A DNA stretch of 64,000 nucleotides from Mucor racemosus (lineage: Eukaryota; Mucoromycota; Mucoromycetes; Mucorales; Mucoraceae). Position numbers and translations under genes: made by a program. Positions 11,436 through 23,265 of the stretch are shown here, in pieces (position 1 is the first letter of the stretch; every line of letters starts with the position of its first letter). Below the pieces are notes generated by a model that searched no databases, had not been told where the DNA came from, and saw only the letters and a list, made by a program, of their open reading frames with translations. The stretch lies in the NCBI GenBank assembly GCA_027405735.1, contig JAPEHQ010000010.1, positions 1,674,001 to 1,738,000 on the forward strand, read 5' to 3'.

Positions 11436-13369
11436 CCAAAAAAAAAATATTCGAAAAAGTGGCATGATGACATTTTCATGATATGTTCTTTATACTTATA
11501 TCCTAAAAAAAAATTATATCCACTATTATATTCATTTGCACAACATGCATTATTCATACCTTTTTTTTTTTTTCTATTTTATTCATTAAACTTACAACTA
11601 AAAAAATTGCAAACACATAGACATCTATTATGTATAATAGAAAATTATTCGTTTGAAGGATTTTTTTTTTTTTTTTTTTTATTTTTTTAATTCGTGTAGT
11701 TTGGATAAGATACGCCTTACAATGTCATAAATATAGCATTAATATATATAATTATATTAGAAAGCAGCTTTGAATTCCATCAGTTGCTCGGAAATTGCCC
11801 TGAATACTAAACAAAGAGAAAATCTCTATGTTCCCAACATTGGTGTGTATCTCTACCGAATTTTAAAATGGTATCATAATTCACGATTCAACAAATTCAA
11901 GATGCAATTGAGAAAAATGATTTACATTGACACTAGGAACTTTCTGCAACCTTTGGTGTTTGTAAAATTATCTAGTATATAATTGCTCATTAAGCGGTGG
12001 TTATGATACACACAGAAAAACAACAACCTGTTTTTTTTTTCAATAATGGCTGTATGAAAAATTAAACTATGTGGAAGCAGGAAAGATTTTGCCCTTTTTG
12101 CTTATGCTGATTCCTTCTTTACAGCTTTTTAGGGGTTTGGGGCAGACTATGTCATTTTTTTTATTAGAATTACATGATGTTTGATGCTGTTCTGTCTGGA
12201 GAATCGCCTTCCATTTGATTAAATCAAATATTTCTTGTTGCTCAATCTCTGGGAGCAAGCACATCGTGTATGCCATACTTTTATATAAAATATCTTAAGC
12301 TTAAAGACCAAAAACTTCAGATTCACTACAATCCTCTTTGATCCCTTCTTTTTTAATACAATATATTTCACATTTGTATTATTTTAATGAAGATATAATC
12401 TAATGGTAAAACTTCTGTTCCTTAATATTCTATTATCTACGTCGAATTCTACGCTTAAATAAATGATTATTTAAATTACCAACGTTATGTTTTGCTTCAT
12501 ATCATATGGATTGCATTTGAATAGGGTTCTTTTTCTTTGGAAATGAATAGACTTGGAAATTTTAACTATGTTATTTTGGCATAGTATGCAGTCGATTCCG
12601 AGTAAAACATTTTCATATGTATTCGTATTTCTAAATAATTTCACATGTGTCTATTAAGGATCGATGTAAAATATTGGCACAGAACAAAAAAGGAAATGTA
12701 AATAAACTGTGTGATGCAATTTGATAGATTTTAACATAAAGAAACAAGCTTTATCATACTTTCTTGGTGAAATATAAAAGGAAACGTTGCATTGTTGGAA
12801 TGTGAAAAAAGCGTATTTGAGCCATATAAATAAACAATTAATGCAAGAAATACAATATGTGAAACAGATAAAGCAAATAAATTGTTCATTTACAAATATA
12901 GATGTATCGTATGTTTCATGAAAAAGGAAATGTCTGCTTGCAAGAACAAGAGCAGCATAATAAATAAACTGAATGTATACAAGACAATCACATGTTTTGA
13001 AGTAATTAGTAGTTAAAAATGTAATATCTACTAGTCAATATAAGCAATTGATGAAATGCTGCTTACCTCAAAACCTGCTTTTTATTTGTAGGCACTACAA
13101 CAATTTATTTGGTGTAGTTTTCATATAATTGGTGCCATTAATTACCATCAGATACGTTAAATATATTCGGCAATAGCCGATACCATTTGCTGATTAGATA
13201 CTCCAAATATTTATAGAGCTTCCTCCTTATATAATCAGTTATGCACATTTACTCCTCAAATTATTCGAAAATCCTTTTGAAACCTTGATTAAACATTGTG
13301 TTTACGCAATCAGTCGATCAATAAGCATACATTTATGTAAAATAAACATATTAAATTATTTGATCTGCA
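11436..13369. other. Intergenic, AT-rich; no gene recognised
   Basis: Homopolymer T and A tracts and a few short frames. A 69-codon frame on the minus strand at 12067-12276 has no recognised motif and no convincing promoter, so it is left out as a gene. Confidence 0.45.
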
Positions 13370-14990
13370 CGAAATTCATTCAAAATTATCGCAGCTACAA
13401 ATAACAGTTAATTGGCCAAGGCTGATTACTATAGTGATTATTGTTAAATTTGAAAAAGAAGATCAATGCACAGCTTAAAAATTTATTCTCAATTTTTAGC
13501 TGGATATATCTCGAGAAAATATTAAGCTAGGACAATATCAGTAGAGCTTAAAAAACATTTTTTTTTATTCTCTACCACATATTTCAGTTTCGAATGATTT
13601 GGAGAAGATTTTTTTTTCAAATGTCAAAAATGGGCATATTTAGACATGATTTCCATTGAATAAAATGAGATGAAGGCTAAACTGGTTTGCAAATTTGGTA
13701 CGATGTAGTAGTACTCATGTGCGGCTATCGAACACATTTTGCCTTGTTAAAAAATATTTATTCTTCGTAGAGAAAATTGAGATTGGATGATTGAGTGATT
13801 TGATGAGAAATATCCTGAATTTTCCCCCTATGAATACGCATCCAAAAATCGGCTGTCAAAAAAAAAGTAATGAAAAATTTTAATATCTTCACAGAAAATA
13901 GGGCTACAGATGTAAACAAATACTCAATCGATAGGTAATTTGGCTGTGCATCATTTAAAAATAAAATATTCTAGGGTTGCATTTGAATGAGGGGTACTTT
14001 TTGATCAAAAACCGTTAAAATTTGATATTAAATTTACTAGAGACTTTTTGAGAAAAGCATTTTTAAAGCCTACATAGATCAATTCAAAATTAAAAACTGA
14101 ACCCAAGATATTTAATACGCTAGTTCAACTTACTATGCATTTTGGTGAGTAATTAAACATACAAGGTTTTTTTTGGGTTTTTTTGGATTTTTTTTCCATT
14201 TGAACATTTTTTGGATTCAAGCTCAGTTACATGTGCATATCTGATTATACAATTTTATATGGTGATATTCAAAATCGGAGCGTGCTCCCATTTCAATAGA
14301 TAATCAGAAAATGAAAAATATAGGACTATACTTGAGATGCTACAAAATATTGACAAAAAGGTTATTTCTATTTATATTAATTTTTCAGCGAGTATAAAGG
14401 CTTCAAAAGTGAGACACTTGTTTTTCCCCCGCTTAAAATCTCAATCTAAAATGTCAAATATCTCAAGATTTTATAAACTTGAAAATAATAGTTTCTAAGC
14501 TAAATCTTCTTGTTTTTCAATGTTTTATTATATATTAAAGCTTCAGGGGTGGTTTTTTTTTGGGTGATTTTTGGACCCCTATCCTTGTAATTGTAAATCC
14601 TGTTTTGTTTTGTTTTGTTTTTTTTGTAGTTTTAACAATTTGGAGAATTTTCACATTTTTTTACAAAAGTATCGGTAGGAATCAAGCAAACAAGTTTTCT
14701 GGGGTAAAATTGGCTGCTAAAAACGAATCTGCAATTCATTTTATTGTATCTATCAATTTTGCCGAGATTTTAGCGATATAAACTTTGCTGGATTTTAGTA
14801 TATACGCCTATGGCAACACTTAAATTTCATTATAAAGTCTTACTTGAACACTTAATAAAAGTTTTTGAACAAATTATTACATACATTTTGATATATAATT
14901 TTAAATGTCAAGTCTAGTTTCAACAATTTTAGAGGGCAAAATACGCTGAAAAACGTGAATATTTTTACTGGTGATCAATTTTAAAGGAAC
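13370..14990 (+). repeat. Family-A dispersed repeat, copy 1
   Basis: Shares a long ordered set of blocks with copies 2 and 3: a GATTACTATAGTGATT-like block, a GCGCAT/ATCATTT block, ACGCTAGTTCAACTTACTATG, GGTTTTTTTTGG, and ATTCAAGCTCAGT followed by GGAGCGTGC. No intact transposase or reverse transcriptase is visible. It lies directly next to copy 2 in the same orientation, so the two form a tandem pair. Boundaries are approximate. Confidence 0.75.
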
Positions 14991-16510
14991 TTTTTTTTCA
15001 AAAACAGTACCCATCCATTTGAAATTGTCCCGGCAACAAATTTTATTAAATAAAGCAAGGATGGTTACTATAGTGATTGTTTCATAAATTTGAATGATGC
15101 AGAAATGACCAGCTTAAGATTGAGAAAGCGCATTTGAAAAGAAAATAAGTGGAGAAAATACTAAGGTATTGCAATGATGGGTATTAAGTAAAGTCTACGT
15201 TATTTTTCATTCTCTACCAGGAAATCTAGGTTTTGGATGGCTGTAAAGACTTTTTTATTTTTTTATAAATTTTGTGAGAGCACTTTTTCTGTTATAGAGA
15301 TCCATGAAGGGATGACAGGTATGCAAAGCTAGAGCCATAGGATAGTACTCATTAGCATCTATCTAACGAATTTTATCTCGTGAAAAAATATTGATTTTTG
15401 ATCGAGAAAATTGAGATTGAATGATTGATTTTTGGTGATTACAAAAAAGGATCAATTTTGGACGAGGATATACAAGGGTGAATTTTCGCCGACCAAAAAA
15501 AATGATGGAAAAAAACTAAAATCCCCACGAAAAATAGGGCTACAGCTACGAATAAATAGTCATTCTGTAGATAATTTTGTTGCGCATAATGTGAAAATAA
15601 AATATTTTAGGGTTGCATCTGAATGAAGGGTACTTTTTAATCAAAACCCGTTAAAATTTGACATTGAATTTACTAGGGATTTTATGAGAAAAATATTTTC
15701 AAAACTTACACTGATCGATTCAGAATTAAAAACTGAACCTAAAACATTTAATACGCTAGTTCAACTTACTATGCATTTTGGTGAGTAATTAAACATACAA
15801 GGTTTTTTTTGGATTTTTTTGGATTTTTTTTCCATTTGAACATTTTTTGGATTCAAGCTCAGTCACATATGCATATCTGATTATACAATCTTATATGGTA
15901 ATATTCAAAATTGGAGCGTGCCCCCATTTCAATAGATAACCAGGAAATAAAAAATTTAGGGCTATATTTGAGATGCTACAGAATATTGGCAAAAGACTTA
16001 TTTCTATCCACGTTGATTTTTCAGCGAGTATAAAAGCTTCAAAAGTGAAACACTTACTTTTACCCCACTTAAGAAAACAATCTAAGATGTCAAATATGAT
16101 GACATACAAAGGAAAAATTGAAGCTAGAAACGAAGATATCTTTTTGTACTAATTTTTGAGAAAAATGTCTCGACGAAAAATCAATGGACCTTGAAAAACA
16201 CTAAATTGGGTTTGAGAGAGTCTTAGCGAGGTCGACGGCATGGATGTAAAAAAATGCCAAAAAACCGTCAGGAAAATAAAAGTGCTCAAAAAACACGTAT
16301 ACTATCATATGTGTTATAGAGGGTTTCAAAACAAGTAAGTTTTACTATTATTAGAAATTGTTTCTAAAGCTTAACGTTTTGCAGAGATATGAAGCCTCAA
16401 AATCGTCAAATTTTTTAAGCAGAGGAAAACAGGTTTCTTTTCGACAACCGTGCCTTAATCATTCAAAAATAATTTTTGGTTAATGAGTTTAAGATTGTGT
16501 GTTGTTCGTA
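14991..16510 (+). repeat. Family-A dispersed repeat, copy 2 (tandem to copy 1)
   Basis: Same block order as copy 1. Its right part (about 16080-16420) also matches family B at 31.9-32.2 kb, but in the opposite orientation, showing that A and B are old relatives. A 64-codon frame at 15432-15626 is also open in copy 3. The right end abuts the LTR-like element E. Confidence 0.75.
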
Positions 16511-16512
16511 GA

Positions 16513-17329
16513 TGTAATGGGTCAAGGATTTCAGTTTTATTCATGCAAAACCTTGCCTCATTCTTTATATAAGCACAAAAAGGAAATTATTACATGATCC
16601 ATTGTAGATTTATCTGTCTTGTTGTCTTGTTACACTCCCTTTACTTTTATTTATTAACTAATAAATATCTAATTTACAAATAAGAACACCAACCTTCATC
16701 AATCCAGTGATCACCAATTCATAAGACAAGAATAATATCTGTAAGCATATTATCCACCTTTGTTATTAGTGTCGTATATTTTCAGGATTAATAAATAGTA
16801 CTTAAAAAAGAATACAATTATAAAAGAATGAGGAATTAATCAGTTCTTCAACTGTATAATAAAAACAAGGTATCGTTTATTTAGATGTAAAAGTATAGCC
16901 TTTTATATTGATTTGACATTGAGATCCTGAGATGTAATTTAAGGCACTATTAAACCATTAGATCTGTTTGATAGATAGTAATCTATGAATTGAAATGAAT
17001 CAATCATAATTTAACCCTTCTTGCAGAGCTTGTGAGTTGTCTTGTTTCAATGCTGCGCTAAATGTGCTTGGATGTTGATTTGATAACTACTTGATTGATT
17101 AACCGCTGGAATAAAATAGTATGGTGTCATAATTGAGGTCCAAGCGTTCTTGGCAATTACTGGATTAAACTTGATACGCTAGGAGTTTCTTATATTTGAT
17201 ATCAAGACTTGCACTTCAATACATGTCGTAGTCAATAGATTGTAAGATATATTGATACTGTAGAAGGTGATAACGTATGATACTAGTAGGTGGAATACAA
17301 CAGTTAGTCCAAAATTGCAGATCATTACA
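16513..17329 (+). mobile_element. LTR-like element E, copy 1, interrupted by element D
   Basis: Begins TGTAATGG and ends ATCATTACA, the short inverted TG...CA ends of an LTR. Inside are a TTATATAA promoter-like box and AATAAATA. The sequence matches the intact copy at 58936-59207 (reverse orientation). It is split at 16769/17303 by element D, flanked by ATTAG and GTTAG, a five-base target duplication with one change. E itself shows no clear target duplication here. No internal retrotransposon domain is next to it, so it is best read as a solo LTR. Confidence 0.65.
16770..17302 (-). mobile_element. LTR-like element D, copy 1 (solo, inserted into E)
   Basis: 533 bp with TGT...ACA ends. On the minus strand it carries TATAAAAGG followed by AAATAAACG, the order expected of an LTR promoter and poly(A) signal. 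It is flanked by ATTAG on the left and GTTAG on the right, inside element E. Other copies are at 21600-22123 (same orientation) and 58669-59474 (opposite). Confidence 0.65.
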
Positions 17330-18526
17330 ATACGCTCACTGTGCATTATTAAGTTCAACTTCAAAATTTAATTTCGAAACATTATGATTTTATAAAAAAT
17401 TTTAAAGAATATCTAAAACAATTGATACAAAATAGTTTGAATATATACAAGATTTTATATCTCCATTTTCACAACAACTCAAGAGGCTAGGTATTTTGCA
17501 ATTCTGTTGAACAACATTAAAAGTACCTCCTGTTATTACAACTGGAGGTCATTTGGATCCATATCCGCCGAGAACCAGTGAGCTTACTGACCACCATAAT
17601 AGGATAAATAGCAGATAACCAACTTGTTGTTCAAACCTATCGAATGCAAGATGACTCATCATGAAAGCTGATACTGTACCTGAAATACTTTTAATGCATA
17701 TTCATATATATGTCTATGTAGAGTCGTATCTTACTTGGATCAGTATCTATTGTCGGTTTTCGCCCTTTTTTTATTCAGTTTCAATTCCTATTAGAACTGA
17801 CATCTAAAAGAAATTGTAGTATGAATACCTTCAGGAACCGAGACCTAATAGTTCTTGGTTCCCTTTTCATTCTACAATAAAAACTCTACGTTTTCCATGA
17901 TTGAATCACTACATCACTACTAGTCTTTTTATTGTTTCTACCCTTATAAAAATAAGACAAATTTCCGCAATAACTCTCATTTATAGATATAATATTTAAT
18001 TTTTTTTCAATAAAAGCGTGCAGCAAATTATAGATGCACTTCAACGATAATTTTCTCAGCACACGTTATATTGTAAAAGTTGCCATTCAACATCATTGTG
18101 TGGAAGATAATGCGTACCTGACTCTCGTGCAAAGTTGAAAGCTACTTGAATCAAAATTCTCCAAGATACGGCTTTGTTGTCACTTGAATTTTGGATGGTT
18201 TCAGATGATTCTTGGATCATTTTCAAAACTTTCCGCCCAATATTGAGTCAAATTCAGTTAAATTTTTAAAGTAAATATACCTTGTCTCTATAGGCCATTA
18301 ATTTCTCCCCGGAAATAGAACTGCTATTATATACGGCTCTCTAAAACAATGCCTTCTGTAACACAGATGATTGTATTTACAGTGTGATTTAAGCTTATAA
18401 ACAGCATTTCGATCAAATTACACAAAAATTTGAAGACGTCATCAATGGATTTCAAATTTTAGGCTTTATTCAAAAACACGATGACCCCCTGTTTTTTTCG
18501 TTTTTTTTAACAACCAGGTAAATTTG
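17330..18526. other. Repeat-derived spacer with one strong hairpin
   Basis: No gene recognised. A block around 18190-18340 (TTTCAGATG..., ATTGAGTC, CCGGAAATA-like words) resembles 60010-60130 near the third family-B copy. A hairpin at 17813-17878 is listed separately. Confidence 0.4.
17813..17878. repeat. Long imperfect inverted repeat (hairpin)
   Basis: Left arm begins ATTGTAGTATGAA and contains GGAACCGAGA; right arm contains TTCTTGGTTCC and ends TTCATTCTACAAT. The arms pair almost throughout, around a loop of about 8 bases. Possibly a foldback or MITE remnant. Confidence 0.6.
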
Positions 18527-18652
18527 ATGAAGCAAAACCATATGGTTTGGTGGAATCACGAGTCTATCATGTACGTGCCTTATCCGTTGTTGGCTAAGAC
18601 CTACTATAGTATCTCGCAAGATGAAGTTCCATACGTGGCTGATGAAGGTTAG
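18527..18652 (+). pseudogene. Short isolated coding-like fragment (41 codons)
   Basis: An ATG-initiated frame with protein-like composition (VPYPLLAKTYYSISQ, then DEVPYVADEG) and a base composition less AT-rich than its surroundings. No family recognised. It lies next to the decayed heptad array and may be a remnant of a larger gene or mobile element. Confidence 0.25.
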
Positions 18653-18959
18653 ATGGGAGTTTCGACGTTAAAGTAACGCCTGGCGCGTGAAATTTTAACG
18701 AAGCTTTTATCATAAACTTTCCTAGTATCCAGGCTTGAGTAAAAGGAAAACAAGTCGCTTTACTTGTTTAACTTTCTTTTAGCTCATCCTGATATTGGGT
18801 TTATTCTATCTGCGTTTAGTTTTTTTGATTATTTATCTGGCGGTTATCAGCTATTGATATCTGATTTTTGGCGCACCCCTGGCCACGGTGAGTTAAAATG
18901 ATTTGAACCAACAGTTGATAGCCATGAGGTACCTGTGCAATATCTGATATCTGTCTACG

Positions 18960-20335
18960 GCATCTAGATTTTATGCACTATTGGAGTTTTCTCTACAGAA
19001 TGTGGTGCCTTTTCTGCAAATGAAGTTCTTTTTCGATAATAGCTGGTATCTTTTTAAGGTAATGTGGTTCTTTTTATAAAATCTGATTTCTTTTCACAAC
19101 AGTAATATCCAGTATCTTTACAGTATTAGGTCTTTCTCAGCACAGCATGGTATCTTTCCTGATACATTTGGTCGTTTTTTATATCATTGGGTTTCTTATA
19201 CACAAAATTGGGTCTCTCGTATACAAAATTGTCTTTGTCTCTTCTACAAAGTTTCAAGTCTTTTCTGTAAGCCTGGGTTCTTTTCTTTGTATTTGGCTGC
19301 TTCCTTCCTGCCCCATTTGGTATTTCTTTACAATATCTGGTCTCGATTCATGCTTTTCAGGTATAAATATATGATTCTCTTCTGAATTCGTACTTATCTG
19401 GTCTTATATATTTATTTTCAACTAGTCTAAATTCATCTTCTTCGGGTATGAATTCTTATTTATCTGATCTCAAATCATGCTCATCTGGTCTCAATTCTTC
19501 TCTGGTTTCAAACCATGCTCATCTGGTTTTAACGTGTCTTCATGTGGTCTAAAAGATCCACTTCTGGTCTCGCCTCATGCTCCTCTGGTATAAAGGTTTA
19601 CTTAACTGGTCTCAAATAATGCTCTGCCGGTCTAATTCGTAAGTGTCTGGTCAAAATTCATCTTTATCTAGTCTCAAATCATGGTTATCTGTTCTCAATT
19701 AACCTTTACCTGGTGTCAACTTATCCTCATCTGGTGTTAATTTGTTTACGTTTGGTCTTAACTTAGTTCATGCTCACCTAGTCTTTATACATGGTAATCT
19801 GGCCCATCATATTTGTACTCGTTTGGTCTAAAGTCGTGGTGTTCAGGTCTAAATTCATCATGTTTATTTGGTCTACATTAATGCTAATCTGGTTTTAGTT
19901 TATGCTCTTTTAGTATCAATTCATGCTTTTCTGGTCTAAATATATACTCTTATGGTCTAAATTCTTGTTCTTCTAGTTTAAATTTGTGCTCTTCTAGTTT
20001 GTATTCATGTTTATTTCATATTAATTGATGCTTATTTGATTCTAATTCATAGTGATCTGTTCAAAATTTATGTTTCTCCGGTTTTAATTTGTGCTTTTCG
20101 GCTGCCAATGTATACTTATCTGGCCTCCATTCATGCTCGTCTGATATCAATTCATCCTCACCTGCTCTCTATTTATGAAAAAAGGTACACTATTGAAAAT
20201 TTAAAAAGTAATATCAACATCTGATTTTAATTTTGAATATCTGGTTTCTCATATGCTTTATTTTTTTTAGCTCAATTTGGTATATCTGGTCTTGTCTCTC
20301 TGGTTTTGTTTCTTTGATATTATTATCTTAGTCAC
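18960..20335 (-). repeat. Decayed 21-bp minisatellite encoding a heptapeptide array on the minus strand
   Basis: Plus-strand units look like TCTGGTCTAAATTCATGCTCA, about 21 bp, best preserved between 19420 and 20175. Read on the minus strand many successive units stay in frame as a heptad of the form H-E-F-R-P-E-E (for example HEYKLEE, HKFKLEE, QEFRP-stop-E, YIFRPEK), interrupted by TAA codons. A second, more diverged 20-21-bp array with a different unit lies at about 18960-19370. This looks like the corpse of a repetitive coding exon. Confidence 0.6.
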
Positions 20336-20407
20336 TACATTTCATTCAGAAGTTAAAGCATTTTTTTTGTGATCTAATTTTTGATACACCCTATGCGGGT
20401 TTAAGAA

Positions 20408-20740
20408 TCAAAATGATTTGATCAAGAAAAAGCGATAACTTTTACCACCTTTATTGGAATGACATCTGTTTTGATGCTTTCCCATAAATTCGGTTACTAT
20501 ACTCAGTTGTTTGTCTTTGTACAATCGGTAATCCTGGGTCAATTTAACCTGGTTGCTCTCCATTTGTGGACTTGCGACCTCTCCCCCTTTTAGGGTCTTA
20601 TAGTCTTCTTTCACGATAACCGGCTGGAAACTATAGCCCTTTCTGGCAATCGGAGTCGTACTGTTTTCATAGCATATGCTTGATTTCAGTATCACTTTAT
20701 AGTATGGTGGTAAACAAGCTATAAGGTCAAATGGCAACAT
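20408..20740 (-). CDS. Hypothetical 110-residue frame upstream of the heptad array
   Basis: An ATG-initiated minus-strand frame that ends just before the heptad array reads in on the same strand. It is less AT-rich than its surroundings and has a basic C-terminal half (KGGEVASPQMESNQVKLTQD, then YRLYKDKQL and KHQNRCHSNKGGKSYRF). No family recognised. It could be the N-terminal part of the same dead gene as the array, or a fragment of a mobile element. The reading frame is intact but nothing shows that it is expressed. Confidence 0.3.
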   Translation of the reverse strand: MLPFDLIACLPPYYKVILKSSICYENSTTPIARKGYSFQPVIVKEDYKTLKGGEVASPQMESNQVKLTQDYRLYKDKQLSIVTEFMGKHQNRCHSNKGGKSYRFFLIKSF

Positions 20741-21599
20741 GTAGATAGACCTCCTCGTGGTGTTGCCGGAAACGTTATCTTGAACGGCTAACTACCTACT
20801 CCATTAAAACAATTATATTACAAGTTATTTTTCCTTTATCTTAGAGTATTTCATTGTTTATAATTTCGATCCATAATTTTTTACTTTATTTGTTTTTTCT
20901 TCGATTCTTCATATCGCATAATAAAAATTACAAGGTTGAAATCAATTGCTTTATCAATCTTATTTATTATTTCCTATTTTTTGTTCTGACACAGATTATT
21001 GAATAGTACAACTCAGCACTTGTAAAATTATTGACAGTATTAAAGAAACGTATAACTGCACAAAATATAAATGTATTGATGTATTTTCTATAAACCCGCG
21101 AAGTTTTAACGAAAAAAAAATTACGTAAATTTGGTTGATTGTTATTTATTCAAGAAAACTATTTATGGTATAAGCAACACATATATATATATATATATAC
21201 AGTACAGTATATCCAAGAGCACTTTGATGTTACGCCAGGATATTATCTCAATCTCAAAGCTAAAATATGTACTAAATTATTTAATAAAGATAAAGAAACA
21301 CTGTTATAAAATGAAAGAGCACATAAAACCAAAGAACTTTAATACAAGCAAGATCGAAACATCTTGTTTTATATTCACATTCTCTAATTATATGACTAAT
21401 CTGAAGTGAGTCTATTTATATATATATATATATACATATACATCCAACCAAGTCTTGGTGACACACACTAATTCTACGTATAGTATACTGAGCTTTATAA
21501 CATAATACACAGCAATGTAGAACTTACCATATCAAACTGTGTCGTAGTCTTAACCAAGGAATGTACACAGATCTGTGAACGCAACAATCGTTTTAACTT
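20741..21599. other. AT-rich spacer with AT microsatellites
   Basis: Contains (AT)n runs near 21181-21200 and 21418-21435. A 92-codon frame across the first run is low-complexity and not supported as a gene. Confidence 0.45.
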
Positions 21600-22123
21600 T
21601 GTCGTATATTTTCAGGTTTGATAAATAATACTTAAAAAAGAATACAATTAAAAGAAAATAAGTAATAAATCAGTTATTCGACTATATAATAAAACAAGAC
21701 ACTGTTTATTTAGATATAAAGTACGGCCTTTTATATTGATTTGACATTGAGACCCTGAAATTTAATTTACGACCATATTGAACCATTAAATCTGTTTGAT
21801 AGTAATCTATGAATTGAAATGGATCAATCATAATCTAACCGTGCTTGCAGAGCTTGTGAGTTGTCTTGTTTCAATGCTGTGCTAAATTCGTTTGGATGCT
21901 GATTTGATAGCTACTTGATTGATTAACCGCTGGGATGAAATAATATGCTATCATAATTGAGGTCCAAGCGTTCTTGGTAATTGCTGGATAGACTCAGTAC
22001 GCTAGCAGTTTCTTATATCCGGTACCCAGACTTTGCACTTCAATATACGTCGTAGTCAATTTATTGTAAGATGACCTGATACTGTAGAAGGTGATAACGT
22101 ATGATACTTGGTGGAATACAGCA
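21600..22123 (-). mobile_element. LTR-like element D, copy 2
   Basis: Starts TGTCGTATATTTTCAGG and runs in parallel with copy 1 to GGTGGAATACAGCA. The flanks (AACTT and CTGGC) do not match, so the target duplication is lost, perhaps by recombination. A family-A repeat starts immediately to its right. Confidence 0.65.
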
Positions 22124-22129
22124 CTGGCA

Positions 22130-23265
22130 ATCAGCTTTAGTAGACTTGTTTCTTCAAAAACATTACCTATTCATCCAACATTGTCCTGGCTACAAAATTT
22201 ATTAAACGAAGAAAGGATGGTTACTATTAGCGATTATTTGATGAATTTGAATGATGCAGAAATGGCCAGCTTAAAATTGAGAAACCGTATTTGAAATGAA
22301 AATAAGTCGAGAAAATAGTAAGGTATTGCAATGATGGGTATTAAGTAAAGTCTAAATTATTTTTCATTCTCTATCAGGATATTTAGTTTGTAGATCGCTG
22401 TAAAGACTTTTTTTATTTTTTTTATAAATCTTGTGAGAGTACTTTTTCTGTTATAGGGATTTATGAAGGGATGACAGGTATGCACAGCTAAAACTATAGG
22501 ATAGTACTCATTAACGTCTATCTAACGAATTTTATCTCGTGAAAAAATATTGATTTTTGATCGAGAAAATTGTGATTAAATTATTGATTTTTGGTGATAC
22601 AAAAAAGGAATCATTTTGGACGAGGATATACAAGGAAAAATTTTCGGTTTTACAAAAAAAAAAATTAAAAAAATGTATATCCCCACAAAAAATAGGGCTA
22701 CAGCTACGAATAAATACTCATTCTGTAGATAATTTTGTTGCGCATAACGCGCAAATAAAATATTTTAGGGTTGCATCTGAATGAAGGGTACTTTTTGATC
22801 AGAAACCGTTAAAATTTGACATTAAATTTACTAGAGATTTTATGAAAAAAACATTTTTAAAACCTACACTAATCGATTCAGAATTAAAAACTGAACCTAA
22901 AACATTTAATACGCTAGTTCAACTTACTATGCATTTTGGTGAGTAATTAAACGCACAAGGTTTTTTTGGATTTTTTTGGATTTTTTTTCCATTTGAACAC
23001 TTTTTGGATTCAAGCTCAGTTACATGTGCATATCTGATTATACAATTTTATATGGTAATATTCAAAATTGGAGCGTGCCCCCATTGCAATAGATAATCAG
23101 GAAATACAAAATGCAAGGCTATACTTGAGACAGTATAGAATGTTGCCAAAAGACTCATTTCTATTTATCGTTATTTTTCAGCCAGTATAAAGGCATTAAA
23201 GATGGAACATTGGCTTCCCCACACTTAGAAACTCAAACTAGAATGTCAAATATCTCGTTTTTGTA
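22130..23265 (+). repeat. Family-A dispersed repeat, copy 3
   Basis: Same orientation and block order as copies 1 and 2 at 13.4-16.5 kb, including ACGCTAGTTCAACTTACTATG and GGAGCGTGCCCCCATT. A 75-codon frame at 22557-22784 corresponds to the frame at 15432-15626 in copy 2 (shared LQLRIN.HSVDNFVAHN and IKYFRVASE). Confidence 0.75.

Noticed and set aside
12067..12276. 69-codon minus frame with a TATATAAAAG just before its ATG
   Set aside because: The TATA-like box is only a few bases from the ATG, too close to be its promoter, and no homology or splice partner was seen.
16770..22123. D copies 1 and 2 as the two ends of one full-length 5.3-kb retrotransposon
   Set aside because: Copy 1 has its own target duplication and is flanked on its right by the end of element E, so it is a solo insertion; no gag-pol domains lie between.
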